From the NCBI GenBank assembly GCA_021836225.1, contig JAKBJA010000117.1:248001-312000 (forward strand): 64,000 bases of DNA. Reading direction: 5' to 3'. Shown one piece after another: positions 57,190 to 64,000 of the stretch. Position numbers and translations under genes: made by a program. Numbering within the stretch: position 1 is the first letter of the stretch; every line of letters begins with the position of its first letter. This DNA comes from Pseudomonadota bacterium (GTDB lineage Bacteria > Pseudomonadota > Gammaproteobacteria > Burkholderiales > Thiobacillaceae). The notes beneath the pieces are model-generated. The model searched no databases. It was not told where the DNA came from and saw only the letters and a program-made list of their open reading frames with translations.

Positions 57190-58182
57190 TTAGTGTCTTG
57201 CTTCCGCGATTACGCTCTGCAGAACCTCGACGAGATGGCTCACGGCAGGGCCGGGGTTACTCGATCTGTATCCCCCATGGATCAGATATAGCGTGGCCTT
57301 ACGGACATGTCCTCCTCGCAGGGGAAGTGGCACGAGCACGCACTGGTCAAGCAACTCCTGTATTCGATATTTCAAAAGCCAGGCAAATCCGTGGCCTTCC
57401 CGCACTGCTGCCACGGCCATGTCAAAGTGGGCCATGTTCCATCGCAGTCCCTGAGACATCCACTGCCCGGTGATGTTTCTTCTTTCGGGGGTTTCGAAAT
57501 CGCAGATGACAATCTGCGTCATCCCATGCAGGTCAGCCATGGTGAGTTCCTTGCCACGCCTGAACAATGGATGATCGGGAGACGTCACGGCGACATATTC
57601 AACTTCCATCAAGGGGGCGCCCAGGAACCCCTTGGGGACCTGGGCACTGATCGCCAGGTCCGCGCTGCCTTGCCGCAACAGTTCCTCCATGCCGAAATCA
57701 GGTACTTCACGCAGTTGTACTGTCGTGCCGTTTCCGGTATGCGCGAATTTTCCCAGAGCCTGCATGAGCAAACTGGAAGGGAAGGCAAAATTCACTACCA
57801 ATCGTATTTCGGGCTCCCAGCCCCGCTCCAGAGCGGAGGCGAATGCCTCGATTTCGTTGGCCTTCTTGGTCAACTGCCGCGAGCGTTCCAGAATAGCGCG
57901 CCCCTTTTTCGTGAGATGCGCCTTCCTTCCCTCGATTTCCAGTAGCGGCACGCCCAACTGCTCCTGCAGTTTGGCGAGCGAGTAACTGATTGCGGACTGG
58001 CTGAGGTGCAGGATTTCGGAGGCCTGGGAGAAGCCTCCGTAGTCGACAACCGCTTGCAGTATCCGCCATTGCCCGAGGCTGATGCGCGGTTTTCTGGGGC
58101 AGGGTGAGTGGACTTCCGGACTGCCCTTGCGGCTCTGTCCCAATGGCTTACCAGGTGAGGCATGTTCTTGACCTGACATCAT
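57190..58182 (-). CDS. LysR-family transcriptional regulator
   Basis: 330 residues from ATG at 58182 (AAGGA five bases upstream; a second ATG follows immediately). A 30-residue N-terminal extension precedes the LysR helix-turn-helix (LGQWRILQAVVDYGGFSQASEILHLSQSAISYSLAKLQEQLG). The effector domain is of the substrate-binding type (LVVNFAFPSSLLMQAL, ADLAISAQVPKGFLGAPLMEVEYVAV). Downstream on the same strand of the secretion locus; whether it controls it is unknown. Confidence 0.9.
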   Translation of the reverse strand: MMSGQEHASPGKPLGQSRKGSPEVHSPCPRKPRISLGQWRILQAVVDYGGFSQASEILHLSQSAISYSLAKLQEQLGVPLLEIEGRKAHLTKKGRAILERSRQLTKKANEIEAFASALERGWEPEIRLVVNFAFPSSLLMQALGKFAHTGNGTTVQLREVPDFGMEELLRQGSADLAISAQVPKGFLGAPLMEVEYVAVTSPDHPLFRRGKELTMADLHGMTQIVICDFETPERRNITGQWMSQGLRWNMAHFDMAVAAVREGHGFAWLLKYRIQELLDQCVLVPLPLRGGHVRKATLYLIHGGYRSSNPGPAVSHLVEVLQSVIAEARH

Positions 58183-58633
58183 GAAATTCCTTTGCTGCTT
58201 TGGCCGCTGGTTAAGCGGTTCACCCACGCCGTGCTCGGCCTGAGGTCGAATATCGCAAGGCCGCGAATCCCGGCGCCAGCAGTCCCTCAGTCGTGCAGGC
58301 AACGCGTTCTGCTTAGGCAGTCTTGGACGCCACGCTGTGCATTGTTTGGGATTCGTCAGTTTCCGCGACTCACTATCAGGAAACCTTACCCATAGTAGAT
58401 CAGTTGCGAGAACACGCTAGAAATCCACCAGCCGATCGACCAGCAATGCCTAGGGAAGGGGAGGCGCATTGTCATTATTCATTGAATTTTATTTTTGAAT
58501 GGGCATCGGGGGGGGCGCTCTGTAAAGTTGTTCGGAATCGCGCTCATGAAAAATGCACGTACGCCCCGAATGCCGGGGCCGCGTCAGCCTTGTACGAACC
58601 GCGAGAACAGAGTGGGAAAGCGCAACGCGGAAC
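58183..58633. other. Intergenic region, no gene identified
   Basis: 451 bases between the LysR start and the end of the adjacent secreted-protein gene. It must hold the LysR promoter. The stretch 58470-58500 is AT-rich. Frames of 60-155 codons exist on the plus strand but lack ribosome-binding sites and family resemblance. Confidence 0.6.
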
Positions 58634-59398
58634 TCACATTGCCACGGGTATTGCACGCAGGGCAGTACTTGTCACCGGGATGACACCGGATATGCCGATC
58701 GGAATAAATGGAGGGATGCGCGAACGCGGTGGCTTGAAAAATGACAACGACAACGTGGCGCTGTCGCCGGTCGGGGTATTGCCGCTCTGATCGCCTGTGG
58801 TGAGCGTGTAGGTCACAAGCTGTCCGCCCGGCACCTCGGTCGATGCCACAGACCATGCAGGTGCGCTTGTGGCTGGCCTCACCGCCGGCGGCGACCAGGC
58901 TATGCCAGACGTGCTCAGCGCAATTGGGGTGCTGGTGATCGCCTTCACGGATGAAGGGTCGCCTCCCGCAAGAGAACCCGTCAAATAGTCCTGCCCATTA
59001 ATGTTAACGACCCCGGCGGAGATCGCGGCAAAAGCGGATGTGCCCGTGGCGGCTGCGAGCGCAATGGCTTCACCTGCCGCCCCGTAATCCGCCTTGGCAG
59101 ATGCTTCGATATACGCGGATGGATCTGTGGCGGTTGCGATGGCGGCGGCTTGGCTTCCACCCCCATAGCTTGGCAATTTGGGCAGTAGCCCATTGAGGGC
59201 GACCGCGTTGGAGAAAGTCCCGGTAAACGCGTTTTCGCCGGTGGCATTTGCCTGCGCAACGGCATGGGCGTTATAGGCGTCGGCACCGGCGGCCGTAACC
59301 GCATCCATCTGGACCGGCCCCAGATCCACGGGATCGGCCCTCGCCACGGTTATGACGCCACCGAGAACAACCATCGAACAAAGGGTTCTAAGCATCAT
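58634..59398 (-). CDS. Secreted protein with QMDAVTA leader motif (putative export substrate A)
   Basis: 254 residues, ATG at 59398 behind GGGAGAAA. A signal peptide (LRTLCSMVVLGGVITVARA) is followed at once by DPVDLGPVQMDAVTAAG, the motif shared with the three small proteins at 61914-63107. The rest is Ala/Thr/Ser/Gly-rich (ANATGENAFTGTFSNAVAL, EAIALAAATGTSAFAA) with a C-terminal segment VTYTLTTGDQSGN...DSATLSLSFF resembling the end of the 151-residue protein. A further 30-odd residues rich in Pro and Ile then follow, so the end may be read-through of an older stop. No catalytic motif. I infer a substrate of the peptidase and outer-membrane protein next to it. Confidence 0.75.
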   Translation of the reverse strand: MMLRTLCSMVVLGGVITVARADPVDLGPVQMDAVTAAGADAYNAHAVAQANATGENAFTGTFSNAVALNGLLPKLPSYGGGSQAAAIATATDPSAYIEASAKADYGAAGEAIALAAATGTSAFAAISAGVVNINGQDYLTGSLAGGDPSSVKAITSTPIALSTSGIAWSPPAVRPATSAPAWSVASTEVPGGQLVTYTLTTGDQSGNTPTGDSATLSLSFFKPPRSRIPPFIPIGISGVIPVTSTALRAIPVAM

Positions 59399-59420
59399 AC
59401 ATTTCTCCCGATCTTGGTGC

Positions 59421-59434
59421 TTCTCTGGAGAGAA
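59421..59434. promoter_or_regulatory. Inverted repeat in leader of substrate A
   Basis: TTCTCT-GG-AGAGAA, a perfect 6-2-6 dyad 22 bases upstream of the start at 59398. It may be an operator or a leader hairpin close to the ribosome-binding site. Confidence 0.3.
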
Positions 59435-59682
59435 AGTGCTCAGTGCAATTGCCTGCCTAAACGAACCACAGCATTACAGGAGCAGTGGGTTTGATTTGTA
59501 GCACCGCGCCGGCAGATGTAAAGATTTTCACAGGGGAAAAAGGTTAAGGAGCAAGGCTCCCTGATCTCAGCCTGCGTGTAAAAGGGGTGGGGGCAAAGCG
59601 AGTCGGGCCAGTCCCTTTTTCCCCTGACAAAAAAAGGGCTCGCAGGACTGGTAGGTGATTCAGATGGCCCGAAGGCAGGGAT

Positions 59683-60948
59683 TCAATAATTGAAGCGGAT
59701 CGGCAGCGTGAACTGGATGGCGTATTTGGGCGCATCGTTGCTCAGCCCCATGCTCAACACCGTGTTGAACATTACGTTCTTGCCCAGGATGGAGGACGCG
59801 CCCACGTTGAACAGACCAATTGTCTGCTCCGAACCCGGAACCTTGCTGCCGTTGATTTCCAGCTTCTGCACGAAAGTCTGGGAGAACGAGAACTGCAACG
59901 AGGTCTGGGGGCTGGCGGCCAACATGGTCCCCAGGGAAAAGCCGGCCTGATCGCCCTGCTTGATCAGGTCCTTCTCGAAGGCCTTTTGATAGGAAAGGCT
60001 TCCGACAAAGGCCAGCGGGTCCTGGCGCTTGAGGGCGACCAACTGGACCTGGGCTGCGGGATTGCCCGCCGGTAGTGCTACCCCGTTGGTAATCCGATTT
60101 CCGTTGCCAACGATATAGGTAAGCCGTCCGATGAGGTCAGGACGCCAGCCGTGCTCGCGCGTCAGGGTCTTGGCCACACCCACCGACAAATCGCCCAGGC
60201 CACTGGCGTTGGCCGATCCGACGTAGCGCCCGGCGGTGCCGAGATCGGTTAACCGATGTTCGTGCACGAAAGTGTAGGGGAGGCCGAATTCCAATTGGGA
60301 GTCCCATGGCAGTCCGACCTTCAAGTCAAGGCTTCCGGTCATTTCGTCGCGCTTCAGTTGGTCGGACGCGAGCACCAGATTTGCCCCCAATAGGTAGTAG
60401 GATGGATTAGAGACTTCACGGTGTGTAAAGCCAAAACTCGGCTCGAAATCGATCTGGCCGGCCGGCAGCAACAGCGCGCCCGTCTGGGTAAGGTTCCGCT
60501 CCAGGGCGCGCTGGGCGGCTTCTACGTCAACCGAGAAACTGCCGGGCCCCGCGGGTTTCTTGCTGGGCAGGCCGTCCGTTGCCGCAGGCGGATGCGGTTG
60601 TGCCGACGCCATGGGTGCCGGTGGCACCGCGGCAGCCATTTTTCCCGTTGCGCCCCGACTTGCCGCTGTATCGGGGGCGCCGAGGGCATTCAGCCGCCGC
60701 TCCAGGTCATTCGCCTGTTTCTGCAACTGGGTGATAAGCGCATCACGCGTGGCCAGTTGTCGATCCAGGTCGTTCATCCGATTTTGCAGCTGGGCGATGT
60801 TCGCTTGGTTGGCCGTCGGCTTCCGGGTTGCGGTGGAAGCGCCGCTTCGGGATGGAGGGTCTGCAGCAAGCGACGGAGGTGAAACGGACAGCAGGCCGAT
60901 GCCGGATAAAGCTGAAATCAACACCGCTTGCGATCTTATCCGTCCCAT
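59683..60948 (-). CDS. FapF-like outer-membrane beta-barrel with N-terminal coiled coil
   Basis: 421 residues from ATG at 60948 (GAGG upstream). Signal peptide 1-28 (LISALSGIGLLSVSPPSLA); a Pro/Ala linker; a coiled coil at about 47-89 (IAQLQNRMNDLDRQLATRDA, QLQKQANDLERRLNAL); a Pro/Ala spacer; then about 280 residues of alternating beta strands (FEPSFGFTHREVSNPSYYLLGANLVLAS, LDLKVGLPWDSQLEFGLPYTF) ending LPIRFNY with a terminal aromatic, the outer-membrane barrel signature. This architecture, a trimeric coiled coil plus a barrel, is that of FapF, which exports Fap amyloid subunits in Pseudomonas. Placed directly after the C39 peptidase gene (57-base gap), as FapF and FapD are associated there. 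Confidence 0.78.
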   Translation of the reverse strand: MGRIRSQAVLISALSGIGLLSVSPPSLAADPPSRSGASTATRKPTANQANIAQLQNRMNDLDRQLATRDALITQLQKQANDLERRLNALGAPDTAASRGATGKMAAAVPPAPMASAQPHPPAATDGLPSKKPAGPGSFSVDVEAAQRALERNLTQTGALLLPAGQIDFEPSFGFTHREVSNPSYYLLGANLVLASDQLKRDEMTGSLDLKVGLPWDSQLEFGLPYTFVHEHRLTDLGTAGRYVGSANASGLGDLSVGVAKTLTREHGWRPDLIGRLTYIVGNGNRITNGVALPAGNPAAQVQLVALKRQDPLAFVGSLSYQKAFEKDLIKQGDQAGFSLGTMLAASPQTSLQFSFSQTFVQKLEINGSKVPGSEQTIGLFNVGASSILGKNVMFNTVLSMGLSNDAPKYAIQFTLPIRFNY

Positions 60949-61005
60949 CACTTGCCTCTTGATCAACTTGAAAGAGTATTCGAACCCGCGCAAAGCATAT
61001 CGGCT

Positions 61006-61641
61006 TTACCCAAGAGTGACAAAATCCATGTCACGAGGTGCCAGTTCGTTGGGTGGTCCTTCGACGTTGTTGCGTTGCTTGACTACAAAGCCCACATGGC
61101 CGAGATTCGGAAAGTCGATCCAGGCGGCGAGGAAATCGCTTACGAGCATGGTGCGGTTGCCCCACGCGGGATCCGCCAGCAGCACGCGGTTCCCGCGCAG
61201 TCCGCGGAAGATGACGAAATGGTTGTAGCCCAGGACATTGATGGGCACCATGATGGGCGCCCTCACGAGCAGATCCTTGAGTTCCATCTTGCCGGTGGCG
61301 ACCCCGAGATAGCCCAGGGCGTCCGTGTAGCGCTTGAGGTCGAGCAAGGAGAAGCCTTGGCGGATCTGCACCAGCTCGGGGTGCTGGAGGTACTCAGGCC
61401 GGTTCATCAGGGCGACGGCGACCTCCTTCTCGGTCACCGGTTCGCCATACTGATAGCGCAGCAGGGTGGCGAGCGCGGCCGCGCCGCAACTCAAGTCCCA
61501 TTCCTGGATGACCACGTGCGCACGCCGCGTCTCAAGCAGCGACGTGACCACACGTTCCTGGGCCTGGGCAGTAGCGGACAGGGCCAACAACACAATCGCA
61601 TAACCGGCACGGATGCTCCGGCCAGCCATGAATGAAACCAT
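61006..61641 (-). CDS. Periplasmic C39 cysteine peptidase, FapD-like
   Basis: 211 residues from ATG at 61641 (AGGG seven bases upstream). A Sec signal peptide (AGYAIVLLALSATAQA) sends it to the periplasm. The C39 catalytic set is complete: Gln46 and Cys52 in QEWDLSCGAAALATLL, His141 in LGYNHFVIFRGL and Asp157 in LLADPAWG. Unlike bacteriocin exporters, it has no ABC membrane or ATPase domain. C39 enzymes cut after a double-glycine-type leader; FapD of the Pseudomonas amyloid system is a stand-alone member. Neighbouring secreted proteins carry a leader-like QMDxVTAG motif, the presumed cleavage site. Confidence 0.87.
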   Translation of the reverse strand: MVSFMAGRSIRAGYAIVLLALSATAQAQERVVTSLLETRRAHVVIQEWDLSCGAAALATLLRYQYGEPVTEKEVAVALMNRPEYLQHPELVQIRQGFSLLDLKRYTDALGYLGVATGKMELKDLLVRAPIMVPINVLGYNHFVIFRGLRGNRVLLADPAWGNRTMLVSDFLAAWIDFPNLGHVGFVVKQRNNVEGPPNELAPRDMDFVTLG

Positions 61642-61819
61642 GTATGAGCCCTTTCGCTTCAAGACGGATTCCTGCTTCCGCAGTGTTCACGGAACAAGGG
61701 GAAAGGCTGCAGCGGCATTTTGCAAGCTTTGATTCGTGTCGTGCTTTGGTGGCCGCTTTAAATTGATCCTAGTGTCGTATTCTGGAAAGATCAATCCCGC
61801 CATGTCAGGCGGTTTCTGG

Positions 61820-61863
61820 GAAAAATCAAGCGGGGCCGGCGACGGGTTACCGCCGGTCCCGCT
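61820..61863 (-). terminator. Terminator after the 151-residue substrate gene
   Basis: Minus-strand AGCGGGACCGGCG and CGCCGGCCCCGCT pair over 12 of 13 positions, followed by TGATTTTTC. It lies about 50 bases after the 61914 gene stop and separates the substrate genes from the peptidase and barrel genes, so the latter need their own promoter in 61642-61819. Confidence 0.8.
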
Positions 61864-61913
61864 TGTGTACCCACTTGGCAGATCGTGTCAGGCAGGCACA
61901 ACGGAGCAATTCC

Positions 61914-62369
61914 CTAGAAGGAAATTTGCGGACCGGCGAATGAGCCGAACGACATCGTGGCGCTGCCGCTCATCGACACTGGGCCGTATTGTCGGTTCAT
62001 GCCGATCGAGTAGGTCATGACTTCGGTGCCCGGGACCGTGGCCGACGTCGTGGCCGACGTGCCGGTGGCCGCGCCGGGGCCAACCGCTGTCGAGGAGCCT
62101 ACCGCTTCGCTTCCCGCGGCATAGCCCGCCAGCGTCGGGTTTCCATTCAGGGTGGTCATGGTGTTAACCGCGGTGGCGGATGTCCCGGTCATCACGAAGG
62201 CGCCGGCGGCCAATGCCAGGGCCCCCCCGGTTGCGTACCCTGCAGTCACCGCATCCATTTGCGCTGGCCCCAGAACGACCGGCTCGGCCCTGGCCGCCGG
62301 CATTGCGCCGTACAGGATTGGGATTGCCAGCGCGCAGAGTAGGTATATCATCTTGTTGGTCCGTATCAT
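61914..62369 (-). CDS. Secreted protein with QMDAVTAG leader motif (putative export substrate B)
   Basis: 151 residues, ATG at 62369 behind AAGGAG. Signal peptide (IYLLCALAIPILYGAMPAARA) followed by EPVVLGPAQMDAVTAGYA. The remainder is Gly/Ala/Thr/Ser-rich (GALALAAGAFVMTGTSATA, AVGPGAATGTSATTSATVPG), low in charge, and ends with a beta-type stretch (VMTYSIGMNRQYGPVSMSG, SATMSFGSF). Such composition suits fibre- or surface-forming proteins. No known domain. Grouped with the next two genes by the shared motif and position. Confidence 0.78.
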   Translation of the reverse strand: MIRTNKMIYLLCALAIPILYGAMPAARAEPVVLGPAQMDAVTAGYATGGALALAAGAFVMTGTSATAVNTMTTLNGNPTLAGYAAGSEAVGSSTAVGPGAATGTSATTSATVPGTEVMTYSIGMNRQYGPVSMSGSATMSFGSFAGPQISF

Positions 62370-62456
62370 GTTTTTCTCCTTATGGGTGTGGTGCATTTCG
62401 GGAACGTACGCCCCGTGCAAGGCAACCGGGGCGTACCGGTTCATCCACCTACGCCA

Positions 62457-62762
62457 TTAAGGAAGCGACGCGGAGGCCATAGCACTGCTCGCCGCTGCTC
62501 CCGGGAAGAAGACCGACGAACCGATCGCACTGCTGATAGCCGCCGCCGAGGCAAAGCCGGGGGCGACCGCTATCGTCGAGGTAGCTGCTTGGGTGGTCGA
62601 GATGAGATCGCCAAAGGCGGCCGCCAAAGCCGCAGCTCCGGCTGTGGCACCGGCGCTGACCTGGTCCATTTGTGCATCGGACAAGGCGACAGGCTCGGCA
62701 TTGGCGACACCCGCAGCCGCGAGCAGAACACCCGCAACAATCGTGGAAGTGATGGTTTTCAT
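62457..62762 (-). CDS. Secreted protein with QMDQVSAG leader motif (putative export substrate C)
   Basis: 101 residues; AGGAG lies 8 bases before the ATG. Signal peptide (STIVAGVLLAAAGVANA) then EPVALSDAQMDQVSAG, which matches the double-glycine leader pattern LSxxxLxxVxGG. The mature part is Ala/Ser-rich and uncharged (GAAALAAAFGDLISTTQAAT, FPGAAASSAMASASL). No Cys. Function unknown; a structural or amyloid-like surface subunit is a reasonable guess. Confidence 0.78.
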   Translation of the reverse strand: MKTITSTIVAGVLLAAAGVANAEPVALSDAQMDQVSAGATAGAAALAAAFGDLISTTQAATSTIAVAPGFASAAAISSAIGSSVFFPGAAASSAMASASLP

Positions 62763-62816
62763 TTTACGCTCCTAACTCAATTAGGTTGATTAATCAGATC
62801 TGCAATGTAGCTGCCG

Positions 62817-63107
62817 TTACATCGCTGAAGACGCGGACAACGCGCTCGACAACGAGCCGACCCCGTTGATCGTGGTCACCTCGGCGTGATAGGTGAACAT
62901 GACCGCAGTTTGGGCCGTTGCCGCAGTGTAGGTGGCTACGGTGTTACCCAAGGCCGTGGCCAGAGCCAGAGCATCGGCGATACCGCCGGCCGTCACGCCG
63001 TCCATCTGCGCATCGCTCAGTTGCACCGGCTCTGCCGCAAAGACCAGGCTGGACATTGCTACGAGAGGAACTCCCACAAGGGCGGTTACCAGTTTTTTCG
63101 TGTTCAT
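62817..63107 (-). CDS. Secreted protein with QMDGVTAGG leader motif (putative export substrate D)
   Basis: 96 residues; AGGAG seven bases before the ATG. Signal peptide (LVTALVGVPLVAMSSLVFA) then EPVQLSDAQMDGVTAGG, the best leader match with a true Gly-Gly. The mature part is Ala/Thr/Ser/Val-rich (ALALATALGNTVATYTAATA, VGSLSSALSASSAM). First gene of the cluster on this strand. The 160 bases upstream hold a GGTGCA dyad and presumably the promoter. Confidence 0.78.
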   Translation of the reverse strand: MNTKKLVTALVGVPLVAMSSLVFAAEPVQLSDAQMDGVTAGGIADALALATALGNTVATYTAATAQTAVMFTYHAEVTTINGVGSLSSALSASSAM

Positions 63108-63233
63108 TTGAATCTCCTGAAGAAGAGTAATGAATGATTGAAACGGTTTGGTGCCTCAGGCTTTGTTGCACTGGGCCCAACCCCAGCGTAGCGATCCACC
63201 AAGGTTAAATAAGTGGAAAATTACGATAGAAAG

Positions 63234-63250
63234 GGTGCAGGTAATGCACC
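63234..63250. promoter_or_regulatory. GGTGCA inverted repeat upstream of substrate D
   Basis: GGTGCA-GGTAA-TGCACC, a perfect 6-5-6 dyad about 130 bases upstream of the substrate D start and just before the kinase fragment. Candidate regulator site. Confidence 0.35.
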
Positions 63251-63269
63251 TCTCTATGAATTTTTTGAA

Positions 63270-63510
63270 TCAGAATGGGAAACAGGCTCGCACAGGTAAT
63301 CGTGCGGGATGACGGTTCGGACGACCCGGACAATCAGTTGGAAAAATGTTCAGCCGTGCTGCCGGCCGGAAGCCCCGCGTTCGCAGGCTACCCGGGGAAC
63401 CGCAGTGGGGCTGGCGATCGTTTGCCCGTGGCGGAATCGAATGGCTGGGAGGGGGGGCTGGCAAACCGCGCGCAGCGCGGCTGGGGGCGGTGCTGGAAAT
63501 CCGGTGTTAA
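63270..63510 (+). pseudogene. Decayed 3' fragment of a sensor histidine kinase gene
   Basis: The DNA matches the last ~230 bases of the EnvZ-like gene (56700-56934) base for base over many stretches. In frame it reads LAQVIVRDDGSDDPDNQLEK (parent LARVIVRDTGVGIPEDQLEK); after a shift another frame reads RSQATRGTAVGLAIV (parent RSQATGGTGLGLAIV), then the first frame again gives VAESNGWEGGLANR (parent LAESNGWRVALANR), ending at the same TAA. It therefore carries at least two frameshifts, substitutions in G1 and no H-box. Nonfunctional remnant of a duplicated or former paralogous kinase gene. Confidence 0.85.
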
Positions 63511-63514
63511 GCCG

Positions 63515-63670
63515 TCAGATGCATTGCGCGGGCATGCGTCGCAGCACCCGGAATTCGACGAACAGCAGCGTCAGGCTGAACATCGACATGCGGCAGGTGC
63601 TGCCGCTGAAGAATGCCAGCGGTGAGCGGGACAGATTGATGCTCACGCTAGTGGCTCGACCTACTTGCAT
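63515..63670 (-). CDS. Small unknown protein, paralogue 2 of a tandem pair
   Basis: 51 residues, ATG at 63670 overlapping the previous stop (TGATG). INLSRSPLAFFSGSTCRMSM and FSLTLLFVEFRVL align without gaps with LELSSSPFAWFHGQTERMSL and TSLSLLFVQFSLF of the upstream gene, so the two arose by tandem duplication. A short hydrophobic stretch is present but no signal peptide. I do not recognise the family. It ends 4 bases from the kinase fragment. Confidence 0.6.
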   Translation of the reverse strand: MQVGRATSVSINLSRSPLAFFSGSTCRMSMFSLTLLFVEFRVLRRMPAQCI

Positions 63671-63822
63671 CAGACGGCAGGCTGACGGGCAAACAGGGAA
63701 AATTGCACGAACAGCAGCGACAGGCTGGTGAGGCTCATGCGTTCGGTCTGGCCATGGAACCACGCAAAGGGCGAGGAGCTGAGTTCGAGAACCAGTTGGT
63801 TTTTGCCGAATTGCAGTTTCAT
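63670..63822 (-). CDS. Small unknown protein, paralogue 1 of a tandem pair
   Basis: 50 residues, beginning MKLQFGKNQLVLELSSSPFA, with a strong AAGGAG seven bases before the ATG, which argues that this is a real gene although very short. The second half is hydrophobic (MSLTSLSLLFVQFSLFARQ). It shares about half of its residues with the following gene. No family recognised; amphipathic peptides of this size can be membrane-active or regulatory. An AT-rich upstream region (63895-63935) could hold its promoter. Confidence 0.65.
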   Translation of the reverse strand: MKLQFGKNQLVLELSSSPFAWFHGQTERMSLTSLSLLFVQFSLFARQPAV

Positions 63823-64000
63823 GATGTGCTCCTTGGTTGGGTTGCTTGCCTGAGTACTTGCAATGCCTGTGCCATCTGGGTTTCTGCAAAGACGAGTGTA
63901 AAAATTACTTATAAAACAATTGGTTGTGTTTTGTTTTCCTGAAACGTGGGCGTGGCCCGCGGCCTGGATTGACGGAAAACCGTCATCCCGTGTCGAAGCG

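Noticed and set aside
58323..58790. Plus-strand frame of 155 codons in the LysR/secreted-protein interval
   Set aside because: Overlaps the 3' end of substrate A on the opposite strand; no start signal and no domain.
59609..59653. Imperfect inverted repeat with A/T tracts after the FapF-like gene
   Set aside because: It pairs only with a seven-base bulge, and the T tract is inside the stem; not convincing as a terminator or mobile element.

Overview
The window is a continuous, gene-dense, high-GC stretch of a betaproteobacterial chromosome. Gene order fits this class: rpsU-yqeY-dnaG-rpoD, ffh/rpsP-rimM-trmD-rplS, pilB-pilC-pilD-coaE-zapD-yacG, gpmI-envC-ctpA. Combined with NsrR- and SqrR/BigR-like regulators and thiol-redox genes it resembles a Thiobacillus-like (Nitrosomonadales/Hydrogenophilales-grade) organism. 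The genus is an inference; no 16S gene is present.

Layout. 1-2585: a membrane-bound multi-sensor diguanylate cyclase on the minus strand that runs off the left edge just before its GGDEF signature. 2840-6560: gpsA, an SH3 protein, secB, trxC, grxC and a YgaP-like rhodanese/membrane pair. 6612-13144: an RND tripartite efflux operon behind an AT-rich palindrome, with an NsrR-like Rrf2 regulator. 13320-18043: an ArsR-type regulator divergent from gpmI-envC-ctpA. 18125-24753: a small unknown protein, a MoeB/ThiF-like enzyme, a foldable inverted-repeat element, slmA, tRNA-Ile2(CAT) and the macromolecular-synthesis operon. 24838-31180: tsaD, plsY, folB, a TauE permease, an M14 family hydrolase, xerD, ogt. 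30797-36354: translation/SRP genes and the ypjD-corB pair. 36453-42519: type IV pilus assembly core, coaE, zapD, yacG, rpiA. 42600-53402: ilvA, slt, a second inverted-repeat element, an NDUFA9-like SDR, a CCA-transferase/archease fusion followed by rtcB, a ferredoxin-NADP reductase and kup. 53448-56934: three small secreted proteins and an OmpR/EnvZ-type pair. 57190-63107: a secretion locus. 63270-63822: a decayed histidine-kinase fragment and two tandem small genes.

Two systems stand out. First, 58634-63107 encodes a periplasmic C39 cysteine peptidase, a coiled-coil plus beta-barrel outer-membrane protein of FapF type, and four small Sec-exported proteins. All four carry the same motif, (D/E)PVxLxxxQMDxV(T/S)A, right after the signal peptide. 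The motif resembles the double-glycine leader that C39 peptidases cleave, but here it sits behind a Sec signal and there is no ABC transporter. This suggests a Fap-amyloid-like route: Sec export, periplasmic trimming, then outer-membrane export. Second, 47517-50615 fuses the tRNA CCA-adding enzyme to archease, the activator of the RNA ligase RtcB, which is encoded 39 bases downstream. This ties RNA ligation to 3'-end repair in one transcription unit.

Two unrelated short elements with perfect 26- and 30-bp terminal inverted repeats flanked by TA lie on the stop codons of genes. They look like non-autonomous TA-targeting elements (MITEs).
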